This document shows, piece after piece, positions 1 through 7,774 of a DNA stretch of 64,000 nucleotides. Origin of the DNA: Brevundimonas sp. NIBR10 (GTDB lineage Bacteria; Pseudomonadota; Alphaproteobacteria; Caulobacterales; Caulobacteraceae); NCBI RefSeq assembly GCF_027912515.1, contig NZ_CP115464.1, positions 2,604,001 through 2,668,000 of the forward strand, in the 5' to 3' direction. The notes beneath the pieces were generated by a model that saw only the letters and a program-made list of their open reading frames with translations, had not been told where the DNA came from and did no database searches. A program made the translations under genes and the position numbers. Positions within the stretch are counted from its first letter, which is position 1, and the number at the start of each line of letters is the position of its first letter.

Positions 1-110
1 TCGTCGAGGATGCCGGACGCGTTCTCGACGAAGGCCGCATCGGCGCGGCGTTCCTCGCGATCACGAGCCGATGCGATCCTTGGGTCTTCCTTGGGAGTCT
101 TGACCTTCAC
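1..110 (-). CDS. Phage virion-associated small protein, N-terminal part (runs off the left edge)
   Basis: A leftward open frame starts at a GTG (110-108) and stays open to the window edge. It gives a charged N-terminus beginning MKVKTPKEDPRIASAR, followed by an acidic/basic helix-like stretch. Small Lys/Pro-rich proteins of this kind are common among the structural genes after the terminase in alphaproteobacterial phages; that is only a general resemblance. It overlaps the end of the upstream gene by 50 bases and has only a weak AGG about nine bases before the GTG. The stop is not visible, so start and identity are both tentative. Confidence 0.4.
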   Translation of the reverse strand, partial: MKVKTPKEDPRIASARDREERRADAAFVENASGILD

Positions 111-471
111 GGACGAATACCTGTCTGGCGCCTTGCCTCACAAGGTCGCGCCTCAGACCGGCCGGGGAGAATGCACCGCTGCGGATTCCCGTCAGCCGCT
201 TGACCTCGCCGACGCAGAACAGGCCGGCGAGAGGGTGCGAATCCGCCCGGCCCTGGATGCGCCAGATGGTCGCCCGGGTGGTCAGGTCGGCGATCCACGC
301 GTCGAACTCGGGGCCCGGTGCCAGGGTGAAGACCTCGGTCCAGCGGACGTGCGGGTCATGGACGACCCAGGCATGGCCGCTCCACGCGAAGGCGAGCACA
401 TGGCCCCATGGCGTCCGTCCGCGCTCGATCGCCACATTCCAGACCGTGTTCTGGCGGGCCGACGGCTTCAC
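61..471 (-). CDS. Hypothetical phage protein downstream of terminase (136 aa)
   Basis: The ATG overlaps the terminase stop in an ATGA junction, which points to translational coupling in the late operon. The protein begins MKPSARQNTVWNVAIERG and contains a Trp/His-rich stretch (VHDPHVRWTEVF) around residues 38-49. I see no signal peptide, membrane segment or motif I recognise. Its place directly after the large terminase gene and in the same direction suggests a packaging or head-assembly accessory role, by context only. Confidence 0.6.
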   Translation of the reverse strand: MKPSARQNTVWNVAIERGRTPWGHVLAFAWSGHAWVVHDPHVRWTEVFTLAPGPEFDAWIADLTTRATIWRIQGRADSHPLAGLFCVGEVKRLTGIRSGAFSPAGLRRDLVRQGARQVFVREGQDSQGRPKDRIGS

Positions 472-2009
472 CGGCGATAGACCGACGCCCGGGCCCCACC
501 GCCTCCACCGCCCCGGGCAAAGACGTCCGCCTTGCGCAGGGTGTTCACCGGCTGGGGTTTCACCGCCCTGCCGACCGTGGCACGACCTTCGCCACCGCCC
601 ATCAGCACCTCGATGCAGGCGTCCACCGGGTCCGAGAACTCGTTCTTCAGCGGCTCGTCATGGTAGGTCGGCGAGCCCGAGACCTTCTTGCGCTGGTACA
701 CATAGGCACCGGCCATGGCGGTCGTGACCTTGGCGCACATGACGCTGTTGAACACGATGCCCGGCTGGCCATGGACCATGCGGTTCAGCACCGCCGTCAT
801 GGTCTCCAGGCGGATGGTGCGCCGGTTCCCCTTGTCAGCCTTGCGGACCAGCATGCCGTGCTTCTGGAAGATGCCGAACGCGGTCCCGTCATTGACCTCG
901 CTGCGCTTCTCGTCGCCCGACGGGTCGCCCCAGAAATGGATCGGCGGGCCATCGGCAGACATCCATGCCGGGAAGTGCCGGGCCAGGAACCGCTTCAGCG
1001 CCGGGGCGAACTCTTCGGCCGCCATGTTCATGCCGGTGAACTCGGCCAGCACGAACCAGCGCCCGCCCACGTTCTGCATGATGATCGCCGCCGGACGCCG
1101 GCCGAAGTCCAGCCCGACCGACAGCGCGAAGTCCGGGTTGGCCACCAGCGGCTTCTTGGCGATGTGCACGTCGCGGACGAACATCGGGAACACCGGCAGG
1201 CCCGCCTGCGCGATCATGACCCGGTTCATCAGGTCCGCGTCGATCTCGTCCTTGGTCCGGCCCTCCAGCAGCTCGAACACCGACCGCTCGCCGACGATGT
1301 TGATGTTCTCGGCCGCCGGGTTGATCTGATAGTCCAGTACCGCGCCCTGCGGATCCATGGTCTCGACGAACCAGGCCGGCTGCACCATGAAATCCCAGGT
1401 CGACGGCTTGATGTGGGCCTTGCGCTCGCTCTCGGTCCAGTCCTCGGGCGGCGGGGCGTCTCCGCGCATGATCGGCACCCAATGGCCCAGCGGCGGGGCG
1501 TTCATGTCGATCTGGAGGAACTTGCGACCACCAGCGCGGGGGAACCATCCCGTCCGCTCCAGCACCGCCACCACGAACTTGCGGTTGTAGAACTGCGCCT
1601 CGTTGATCCAGGCGCCCGTGTATTCCCGCGACTTCAGGCTCGGGATGTCCTCTTCGCCGGCGAAGGACTCGAACACCACCTCGGCCTCGACGTCGCCGAA
1701 CCGCATGTGATGCACATACGGCGGCGTCCACTTCATCCGGCCATAGGCCTTCTCGGGAAACCACTCCAGCCAGGTCTTCAGCGTCGACTGCTCGATGTCG
1801 GTGTAGGTGTTGCGGATGACCAGCCAGCGCGACCGGCGCTTGCCCGTATGGTCCGGCTCCACCGCCATCATGGCCATGTAGATGCGCATGATTGAGGCGA
1901 CCGACTTGCCGCTACGGACGGGCCCCTGGATGCAGACCACGTTGGCCGTCGACATCAGATAGCGCCGCAGCGTCACCCCGTCCGGCCGATATTCCCGCGA
2001 TTGCGACAT
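468..2009 (-). CDS. Phage terminase large subunit (packaging ATPase/nuclease)
   Basis: This is the motor that translocates phage DNA into the prohead and cuts concatemers. The 513-residue length fits the family. A Walker A motif, GPVRSGKS, lies at residues 29-36, and a Walker B-like segment AWINEAQ at 133-139 supplies the candidate catalytic Glu137. The C-terminal nuclease domain starts near residue 297 with SVGLDFGRRPAA, where Asp301 is a plausible metal ligand. It lies in the leftward late operon with the putative small subunit about 1.5 kb upstream; two structural genes intervene, so the pair is split rather than adjacent. Identification is firm at family level. The packaging type (cos or pac) cannot be read from the sequence. 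Confidence 0.92.
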   Translation of the reverse strand: MSQSREYRPDGVTLRRYLMSTANVVCIQGPVRSGKSVASIMRIYMAMMAVEPDHTGKRRSRWLVIRNTYTDIEQSTLKTWLEWFPEKAYGRMKWTPPYVHHMRFGDVEAEVVFESFAGEEDIPSLKSREYTGAWINEAQFYNRKFVVAVLERTGWFPRAGGRKFLQIDMNAPPLGHWVPIMRGDAPPPEDWTESERKAHIKPSTWDFMVQPAWFVETMDPQGAVLDYQINPAAENINIVGERSVFELLEGRTKDEIDADLMNRVMIAQAGLPVFPMFVRDVHIAKKPLVANPDFALSVGLDFGRRPAAIIMQNVGGRWFVLAEFTGMNMAAEEFAPALKRFLARHFPAWMSADGPPIHFWGDPSGDEKRSEVNDGTAFGIFQKHGMLVRKADKGNRRTIRLETMTAVLNRMVHGQPGIVFNSVMCAKVTTAMAGAYVYQRKKVSGSPTYHDEPLKNEFSDPVDACIEVLMGGGEGRATVGRAVKPQPVNTLRKADVFARGGGGGGARASVYRR

Positions 2010-2051
2010 GGCCGCACCGTGGGTTTGCCATGGCCATGGCGGAATGCACCG

Positions 2052-2510
2052 TTAGGCGACCCAAGCTGTGATCAGGCCGGTGTTGGCGGCGGTTTGTTCA
2101 AACGGACCGGTCGTCGAGAAGACCAGCGTGATCCCGGTTGTGAACGCCAGCGGCGGGTCGTATGCGGCCGACAGCGCGGCATTGGCGGCGACCGGCAGGA
2201 CGAGGACCGGCTGCTTTCCAACGCCGTCGATAGGGGCGGCGACGCCATCATAGACGAACAGGAACCCCGCCGATGCGCCGTTGCAGAGGTTGAATCCATG
2301 CAGGTTCCCCGCTGATCCCTTGGCGACCAGCTTGAAGTCGGCCGCCGCGTTCTTGATCGGAACGATGCCCGTGCGGGCCACGCTTACAGCCTTCCCGCCG
2401 TCCACGCCCTGAACGGCCGTCGCGGAGGTCGCGTTCGAGCCCGGGACCGCCTCTGACCCAACAATGCGCATCGGCAGGACTCGTTCTTCGCCGTCGTAGG
2501 TCGTCGCCAT
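2052..2510 (-). CDS. Predicted phage virion structural protein (152 aa)
   Basis: A small Ala/Gly/Val/Thr-rich protein with a beta-rich look, no signal peptide and no membrane segment. It starts MATTYDGEERVLPMRIVG and ends with alternating hydrophobic strands. The composition and its position between the terminase and another virion-like gene suggest a head decoration or tail-surface protein. No named family was recognised, so the role rests on composition and neighbourhood. Confidence 0.6.
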   Translation of the reverse strand: MATTYDGEERVLPMRIVGSEAVPGSNATSATAVQGVDGGKAVSVARTGIVPIKNAAADFKLVAKGSAGNLHGFNLCNGASAGFLFVYDGVAAPIDGVGKQPVLVLPVAANAALSAAYDPPLAFTTGITLVFSTTGPFEQTAANTGLITAWVA

Positions 2511-2573
2511 CGGTGTGGTCCTTGATCTTGAGGCTCCAGCGTCGCGCGGCCACCGGTCGCCCGGAATGCACCG

Positions 2574-3320
2574 CTACCGCTTGAGCCTCAGCGGGATCAG
2601 CTGGCGCGACAGGTAGGTCAGGAAGTCGACGTCGGTCGTGCTCGTCAGTTCCGAGACCAGCGTGTAGGTGAACGACCCAGCGCCCGGCGTGTCGACCTTG
2701 TTGATCCCCGGCGCCGTCGAGACCGTCACCCCGTTGATGATGCTCAGCGGCACGACAGTCGAGAGCAGGGTCGCGCCACGGTACAGCCGCAGCAGCGGAA
2801 ACTGCGCCTGAGACCCGATCGGCGTCCCGCTCCCCTTCGCCGTGGCAGAGCACGAGCCCAGCAAGATCACCGAATCCCCCGCCTCGCAGTCCACCACCTT
2901 CGTCGCCAGCACGACCTGCGTCGTGAACTTGCCGTCCACCGTCCCACCCGTCGCATCCTCGCTCGGAGCAGTGACCGCGTTCGCCTCCAGCGCCTCGGTC
3001 ACAACCACGCCAGCATCCAGCGCCGTCGAATCCGTCAGCTTCTCGCCATCGGTCTTGTCCAGGAACGGCTTCACGTCCGTGCCGCCCACGTTCAGCGCCG
3101 TGAAGGGCAGATCACCATTCAGCGTGTCGTCGATGTCGAACTGCGCCTCGTCCGCCGCGTCATGCGCAGCCGCCGCATCCTCGACCGCCACGTCCGCCGT
3201 CACCTGCGCCGCCACCACATCCAGCTCAAGCCCCCGCTTCGCCAGATACGCCACCCGCACCAGATCCACCCCAGCCCGCGACCGAGCCGCCATCCGCGCC
3301 ATGGGGGTGCCGTTGTTCAT
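2574..3320 (-). CDS. Predicted phage structural protein (about 248 aa)
   Basis: The open frame extends upstream to 3569, but its first 80 or so residues are Pro/Arg-rich and look non-coding. I place the start at the ATG at 3320 (MNNGTPMARMAARSRAG); an alternative ATG lies at 3332. The N-terminal 100 residues are Ala/Asp-rich and helical. The remainder is beta-rich with Thr/Val/Ser repeats, as in head-decoration or tail-tip proteins. The gene is in the leftward late operon between the two terminase genes. No specific family is recognised. Confidence 0.6.
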   Translation of the reverse strand: MNNGTPMARMAARSRAGVDLVRVAYLAKRGLELDVVAAQVTADVAVEDAAAAHDAADEAQFDIDDTLNGDLPFTALNVGGTDVKPFLDKTDGEKLTDSTALDAGVVVTEALEANAVTAPSEDATGGTVDGKFTTQVVLATKVVDCEAGDSVILLGSCSATAKGSGTPIGSQAQFPLLRLYRGATLLSTVVPLSIINGVTVSTAPGINKVDTPGAGSFTYTLVSELTSTTDVDFLTYLSRQLIPLRLKR

Positions 3321-3507
3321 GCTGCCCACCATGCCGACCCCATGAACGGCGGCGAATGCACCCGTCCACAAACCGGGGGTGGGGGTATCCAAAAATCTGG
3401 ACCGCCTTGTCGGGGGAGGGGGGTCGCGGTCAGTGGGTGGAGGCCCGTGGGGTGCGGGGCCGGCGCGTTTTTGCCCCCATGCCGGGGGTCGCTCACCTGG
3501 GGGCCTG

Positions 3508-4104
3508 CTATGCCGAGGGCGAGCCGTCGTCGGACGCGTCGGAGAGGTCCGTTTCAGGGCTCCCTTCAACCGTCGGACTCGGCATCAGTCTGACGCACTC
3601 GCCTTCGATCAATGGGTTAGCAGGTTGCGGCACCCGCTCGCCAAGCGGTTCGGGTGCATCAAGCCGCACCACGACCAGTGATCCGAGGTCGATGTTGACC
3701 GTCACGCCCTGTTTGTCGTCGTACTCTGGGAACCGCGCCCGCATCACGTGGGACCAGGCACCGGCAGGGAACCGGTTGTTGTCGTCCCTGATCGCCAGCC
3801 GCGCCCGGCTGGACCACCAGGCCTTCTCGCGCGCACGTGCGTGGCTGAGCGCGGTCTGGAACGCTGAACACGCCTTCCCCCATGCCTTCACCTCGTCTTC
3901 GCTGATGGACCAGTGAGCGGCGATCTCGGCGAGGTCATAGCCTTCGGAGGCGAGGGCCAGCAGCTCGGGGATGCGCTCGGGGCCGTATTCGGCGGGCGTC
4001 GTGTGGGGAGCGGGGAGCGGGGCGCGCTTGACGGTCTCGTAGGTGGCCAGCTGGTCGGCCTGGCGTTCGGCGGCTCGGGCTCGCTTGAGGGGTGTTCCGG
4101 CCAT
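3508..4104 (-). CDS. Putative phage terminase small subunit
   Basis: A 198-residue protein. Residues about 40-75 contain a helix-turn-helix-like segment (LALASEGYDLAEIAAHWSIS), as in small terminase subunits that bind the packaging site. A following amphipathic helix (AFQTALSHARAREKAWW) fits the oligomerisation region. The C-terminus is acidic and low-complexity. It is the first gene of the leftward late block and lies upstream of the large subunit. The start ATG at 4104 follows the 290-base divergent control region. The call combines fold, size and position and has no single diagnostic motif. Confidence 0.65.
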   Translation of the reverse strand: MAGTPLKRARAAERQADQLATYETVKRAPLPAPHTTPAEYGPERIPELLALASEGYDLAEIAAHWSISEDEVKAWGKACSAFQTALSHARAREKAWWSSRARLAIRDDNNRFPAGAWSHVMRARFPEYDDKQGVTVNIDLGSLVVVRLDAPEPLGERVPQPANPLIEGECVRLMPSPTVEGSPETDLSDASDDGSPSA

Positions 4105-4256
4105 CGGGTGCGGTGTGTGGGTCTGGCGTCTGGGGAGGGAGTGCGCGCGAGGAGGTCGCGAGGGGTTTGCGCGATTTCGGCGGGGTGTGACTATGCACCG
4201 CCGAAAAGGCGAGCGTTATCAGCGCGGCCGGACCTGATACTGCGCGACATACAGGA

Positions 4257-4350
4257 TTGACCGGTTTTGGGCTCCTGTCGTGATCCTACGTCACTTTCTT
4301 CATTTTCCCCGTTGACAGATCGTCCGGTGCTGTCGTAATGATACGTCACT
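4257..4350 (+). promoter_or_regulatory. Two tandem promoter-like units with overlapping dyad operators
   Basis: Unit A has TTGACC at 4257-4262, an 18-base spacer and TGATCC at 4281. Unit B has TTGACA at 4312-4317, an 18-base spacer and TAATGA at 4336. Both place a 21-base element (4275-4295 and 4330-4350; 18 of 21 bases identical) over the -10 region exactly 55 bases apart. The core of the element is an imperfect palindrome, TGTCGTA-N4-TACGTCA. The pair sits between the leftward late genes and the rightward gene at 4391. The promoter and operator roles are inferred. Confidence 0.55.
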
Positions 4351-4390
4351 GACCACGGCAGGGGCCGAGGTCGAGAACGGAGAGACCGAG

Positions 4391-4555
4391 ATGAAAACAG
4401 CTATTGCCTTTTCCTCATTCCTGACGATCTGCCTGGGCGTGTTCGCCATCGCCGCCGGTGCGCAGACGGCCAATCCGGGCGTCTCGCTCGCAGGCATCGT
4501 CGTCATGGTTTGCGGCTTCGTTGTCACCGTCATCGCCGATCAACTGGAGGACTGA
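4391..4555 (+). CDS. Small two-span membrane protein of the prophage (54 aa)
   Basis: ATG at 4391 is preceded by CGGAGAGACCGA, a reasonable ribosome site that is repeated before the gene at 4839. The product has two hydrophobic segments, about residues 5-23 and 31-48, and an acidic tail (QLED). It is the first gene after the tandem promoters. Two short spans in a phage suggest a holin-like or membrane-targeted accessory protein. No lysis enzyme is visible nearby, so the function is open. Confidence 0.6.
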   Translation: MKTAIAFSSFLTICLGVFAIAAGAQTANPGVSLAGIVVMVCGFVVTVIADQLED

Positions 4556-4559
4556 GACC

Positions 4560-4745
4560 ATGGCTCGCTACCTGATCAAGACCGTCGTGAGCGTGACCAT
4601 GGAGGAGGAATGGTCGGTCGAGGCCGAAAGCGAGGACGCGGCTCGCGAGGCTCTCGACACTGGCGCCGCGGACTTCCTGTTCGAGCGCAGCCTTGAGGAT
4701 GAGTACGACCGCGAAGTCACCTCGATCACGCCCTTCACCGCCTGA
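4560..4745 (+). CDS. Small acidic phage protein (61 aa)
   Basis: Starts at ATG 4560, four bases after the preceding stop, with GGAGGA upstream. The frame is open further upstream but that extension overlaps the membrane-protein gene. The protein (MARYLIKTVVSVTMEEEW...) looks like a single beta-alpha-beta unit with an acidic helix (SEDAAREAL). It has the look of small ferredoxin-fold phage proteins of unknown function. No catalytic residues are evident. Confidence 0.6.
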   Translation: MARYLIKTVVSVTMEEEWSVEAESEDAAREALDTGAADFLFERSLEDEYDREVTSITPFTA

Positions 4746-4838
4746 CCCCTCAACCTGGGGGCCTTCACCGGCCCTCACATTGAGCGATCAGCTCGCCGCC
4801 ACGGAATGGTCCGAGGCGGATATTCGGAGAGACCGACA

Positions 4839-5117
4839 ATGACCAAGCTCGATTACATGACCCTCGGATTCCATGTCCGCACCAAGTTCATGGGCCCGAC
4901 CAATCATCGCGGATCGCGGGTGAAAGCCACCACGGTGACGGGCAAGTCCGTCACGCTGGATTGGGATCACGCCCTGAACAGCGGCGACAACCACGCCGCC
5001 GCGTTCGCCGCCATCTGCATGAAGACCGGACGCGTCGTCACCGGGCCCGTTTACGTCAACGGCGGATTCGATGACGGATATGTCTTCATGGCTCCCACGC
5101 GCGACATCGAGGGCTGA
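4839..5117 (+). CDS. Hypothetical phage protein (92 aa)
   Basis: ATG 4839 is chosen because GGAGAG lies just upstream in the same 12-base leader seen before 4391; an ATG at 4806 in frame lacks a site. The product is soluble, beta-rich and Gly/Thr-rich, with no recognised domain. The gene ends three bases before the next one, so it belongs to the 4391-6264 rightward cluster. Confidence 0.6.
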   Translation: MTKLDYMTLGFHVRTKFMGPTNHRGSRVKATTVTGKSVTLDWDHALNSGDNHAAAFAAICMKTGRVVTGPVYVNGGFDDGYVFMAPTRDIEG

Positions 5118-5120
5118 ACC

Positions 5121-5750
5121 ATGACCACGAAACAAGCCGCCCTGAAACTCTACCGCGACGCCATGGCCGGGCAAGGTCAGGAGGGCGCCCGCAAGCGGTG
5201 GCGTCTGGCCTGTCACGCCCTGGCCATGCACGCCACCGGATCCAGCCTGACCGCCTATGCCAAGGCCTGCGAGACGCACAAGCGGGCAGACTGGCGCGAC
5301 GCTGCAAAGGCCATGGCGGCGACGCTTGGCGAGGCTGTGCCCGTCCGCGTCATCGCAGAGCCCAAGGCCGCCACCCTGCTGGAATACCTGTCAAAGCGTG
5401 GCGGGATCGATGACACCGGCGGCGACCTGCAGGCCATGGATGCGCACCTGTGGCACAAGGCCCGGCCATTCCGTCGCCAGCTGATCCAGCCCGGCGGCAT
5501 GTCCCTATGCGAGGCGGCCGACGTTGCGCACGATGCGGGCTATTTCGACGACCTGCCTTTTCCCGAATGGGACTCGGCCGACAATCAACACGCCGTCACG
5601 TCTGCGCAGCTGCTGGAGCGCATCCGTCGCGAGCTGGCAGGCAAGCCCTGCTATCCATGGGCGACAGGCAACGCGGAACGGGCGAGCGAGGCCGATATGG
5701 TCGCGCGGTACGGTTCCGACTTTCCGGGCGATTGGCGGGAGGCGGCGTGA
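5121..5750 (+). CDS. Hypothetical phage protein (209 aa)
   Basis: A helical N-terminal half rich in Ala/Lys/Arg (residues 1-70) is followed by a segment around residues 87-142 with conserved-looking signatures (LLEYLSKRGGIDD, GGMSLCEAADVAHDAGYFDD). Motifs like LxEAAxxAxxAGY recur in polyvalent or methylase-linked phage proteins, but I cannot name the family. The stop overlaps the ATG of the next gene by one base. Confidence 0.6.
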   Translation: MTTKQAALKLYRDAMAGQGQEGARKRWRLACHALAMHATGSSLTAYAKACETHKRADWRDAAKAMAATLGEAVPVRVIAEPKAATLLEYLSKRGGIDDTGGDLQAMDAHLWHKARPFRRQLIQPGGMSLCEAADVAHDAGYFDDLPFPEWDSADNQHAVTSAQLLERIRRELAGKPCYPWATGNAERASEADMVARYGSDFPGDWREAA

Positions 5751-5974
5751 TGGCGCGCAAGCAATCCAGAATGCGCGGCTGGCACCCGTTGTCCGCCGAA
5801 ACCCGCGCGATCATGGCCTCCGAGCCTGACAAATGGGATTACGTCGAGCTATGGGACGGAGCGGCCGCGCAAGCGGTCGTCTTCGGCGTCACGGCCCGTC
5901 GCGCGCCCGACCTGTTCACCATGCTGGAGCCCGTCGAAAAGCCGGACCCGGCACAGACGGAAATGGACCTATGA
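5750..5974 (+). CDS. Hypothetical phage protein (74 aa)
   Basis: Start ATG 5750 overlaps the upstream TGA (TGATG), and its stop overlaps the next ATG (ATGA), so three genes are coupled. The short soluble protein has a basic N-terminus (MARKQSRMRGWHPLS) and an acidic end. No motif is recognised. Confidence 0.6.
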   Translation: MARKQSRMRGWHPLSAETRAIMASEPDKWDYVELWDGAAAQAVVFGVTARRAPDLFTMLEPVEKPDPAQTEMDL

Positions 5975-6264
5975 CCACCACCAACGCCCAGCTATTCGCC
6001 CAGGCCGGAAAACAGCTTTTCGGCGACAACTGGCAACAGAACATGGCCCGCGCGCTCAACTGGCCGATCGACGAGAGGGGCCAGAACCGCACCGTTCAGC
6101 GGATCAAGGCCGCGGCGGATGCTGGGGAGGAATATCGGATCGCGCCCGGCGTCCTGACTGAAATCGCCGGCTTGATGGAGGTCCGATCAGCCCAATCGAA
6201 GGCCATGGCGAAGACGTTGCGGGCTGCGGCGGCCAAGGCCTCACCGGTTCAGCCGAAACCCTGA
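5971..6264 (+). CDS. Phage HTH-like protein (97 aa)
   Basis: The start is coupled to the upstream gene by an ATGA overlap. Residues 10-60 (LFAQAGKQLFGDNWQQNMARAL, then a second helix NRTVQRIKAAADAG) resemble a degenerate helix-turn-helix found in many small alphaproteobacterial prophage proteins. It is the last gene of this rightward cluster and overlaps the end of the convergent leftward gene by 24 bases. It may regulate the divergent late promoters, by position only. Confidence 0.6.
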   Translation: MTTTNAQLFAQAGKQLFGDNWQQNMARALNWPIDERGQNRTVQRIKAAADAGEEYRIAPGVLTEIAGLMEVRSAQSKAMAKTLRAAAAKASPVQPKP

Positions 6265-6492
6265 CAGCGCGTCCCATGGATCATCGGCCCCGTCGGCTTC
6301 ATGCTGGCGGGGCCGTTTCGTCTTGCGCCCGAGGTGCTTCTGACGCCCGACATGCCACAGATTGCAGAACGGGCAGCGGTACGTTTCGACCGCTTTTCCG
6401 AACCGGCGCATGTTCCTGGCCACGCGCTTGGCGATGGCGGGCGTCTCGTGGATCAGCTTGCCGGACGTCTCGCAGCGGGGCGGCTCGGTCAT
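6241..6492 (-). CDS. Small zinc-ribbon phage protein (83 aa)
   Basis: I start it at ATG 6492, coupled TGATG to the upstream gene; an upstream extension of 20 residues looks non-native. Residues about 9-60 hold a paired-cysteine site with CPFC followed by WHVG, typical of small phage zinc-ribbon proteins. It is the last gene of the leftward early operon. Nucleic-acid binding is likely; the exact function is unknown. Confidence 0.65.
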   Translation of the reverse strand: MTEPPRCETSGKLIHETPAIAKRVARNMRRFGKAVETYRCPFCNLWHVGRQKHLGRKTKRPRQHEADGADDPWDALSGFRLNR

Positions 6493-6848
6493 CACCGCCA
6501 CCAGAACAGGCGCGTGCCGTGCTGCATGATCTGCAGCCCACAGTACGAGCATGATGGCCAGACAGCGCCGACGCCGAGAACATATGGGCGGCCACTAATG
6601 ACCGGCTGTCGCGCGCTGCATTCCGGGCAGATCATAGCTAGTGGCGGCTCTGGGTACGACACGCAACCCCACGTCCTGACGGGTGCCGGAGCGGTCTTGT
6701 GCCACTCGTGATAGTCCTCCCACGGCCCGGACTTGGCGTCGGGCGGGATCACGGTGCAAGTTCTGGTCGGTGGGACGTTCAGCAGGTGGTCGAACCCGCT
6801 TGGCTGGGGCTCCGGTGTTGCGGGGACCGACGTTCCGAACAGTTTCAT
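6492..6848 (-). CDS. Phage protein with zinc-ribbon cysteines (118 aa)
   Basis: ATG 6848 overlaps the stop of the replication gene upstream (ATGA), which decides the start. The C-terminal half contains CPEC and, about 25 residues later, CSYC, the spacing of a treble-clef or zinc-ribbon fold. The N-terminal half is Pro-rich. It is probably a DNA- or RNA-binding accessory of the replication block. Confidence 0.65.
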   Translation of the reverse strand: MKLFGTSVPATPEPQPSGFDHLLNVPPTRTCTVIPPDAKSGPWEDYHEWHKTAPAPVRTWGCVSYPEPPLAMICPECSARQPVISGRPYVLGVGAVWPSCSYCGLQIMQHGTRLFWWR

Positions 6849-7774
6849 TTTCCGTCCTCCAAAAGATCGGCCGGCACCCGACACCCATCGCGACCAGGTG
6901 CCGGTCCCCATGTGGATTCGATCCAGACCCGATCCGGCCCCCTCAACGCGTCCAGACGTCGCCGCCATGTCGCATCGCTCTCGGGCTCGTCGGCTGGTCG
7001 TGGTGCTGGAGCGCCGCCGGATCGGCGGTCGGACAGAGCGGAGGCGGCCTTGGTCAGATAGGCGGCCGGATCCTGGGTCTGGTTCTCAATGCATTTGGCC
7101 AGCGAGGGCAGCATGTCCTTCGCCTCAAGCCCGTGGTCCTTCAGCAGCTTTCCGAAGAGGCTCGCCGCTTGGCCCTTCGCCATGCCGCCCTGTCCGGTCA
7201 GGACAGCTCGGGCATCATCCCAGGCTCGCTTGTTCGGATCGATCGGCGCATCGGCGCCCGTTTCGTTAGAAACGGAATCTATTCTCCCTCTCCCTCTCCC
7301 TTTTAGACCTGTCAAAGGCCCTGTTTCAGCCACTGTCACAGAGCCTGTCACATCGTCTGTCACATAGCCTGTCGGACTGGTTTTCTTAGCCTGTTTCGCT
7401 GCTCTCGCAGATGCTGTGCGGCCCCTGTAGGAGACCTTGCGTTCCCATGCTTCCAGGGCCTTCTCGGCGACGACAGGGTGATACAAGCGGCCATCGTCGC
7501 AGAGCACCCAGCCCGCCAGTGCTGCGTTTCGGAGGCGCCGCCATGTTTTTAGATCGCACATCGCGAGTCGCGCGAGCACCGCGTCATTGTCCGGTAGGCT
7601 CGCCGCCGGGCGCTGGTGCCACGACTCCATCCAGAGGCTCATGAGCACGTGACCCAAGCGCGGCGTTTCAGCGGCTTCGATCCAGGTCTCGGACGTCAGC
7701 AGGCGACGCACGTCGAAGAACATCGACGCGAAGTCGGTCAGATCACAGTCTGGCGGGGTCAGCGGTTGGGTCAT
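6845..7774 (-). CDS. DUF1376-like phage replication protein
   Basis: A 309-residue protein. Residues about 15-110 match the pattern of DUF1376/YdaU-type domains: a helical module with WMESWHQRPAASLPDND, then RLRNAALAGWVLCDDGRLYHP. The middle is a basic, low-complexity linker and the C-terminus is helical. Such proteins commonly sit next to a phage helicase and serve in replication initiation or helicase loading. Here it lies 0.5 kb downstream of dnaB-like in the same operon, with ATGA-type overlaps on both sides. Family assignment is good; the mechanism is inferred. Confidence 0.75.
   Translation of the reverse strand: MTQPLTPPDCDLTDFASMFFDVRRLLTSETWIEAAETPRLGHVLMSLWMESWHQRPAASLPDNDAVLARLAMCDLKTWRRLRNAALAGWVLCDDGRLYHPVVAEKALEAWERKVSYRGRTASARAAKQAKKTSPTGYVTDDVTGSVTVAETGPLTGLKGRGRGRIDSVSNETGADAPIDPNKRAWDDARAVLTGQGGMAKGQAASLFGKLLKDHGLEAKDMLPSLAKCIENQTQDPAAYLTKAASALSDRRSGGAPAPRPADEPESDATWRRRLDALRGPDRVWIESTWGPAPGRDGCRVPADLLEDGK

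Noticed and set aside
408..1895. Rightward open frame of 495 codons across the terminase gene
   Set aside because: It is antisense to a clear terminase with Walker motifs. Its product is His/Arg/Pro-rich with no recognisable domain, as expected from a GC-rich shadow frame.
4275..4350. CtrA binding sites at the tandem promoters
   Set aside because: CtrA recognises TTAA-N7-TTAA, which is absent. The repeated element is a different dyad.
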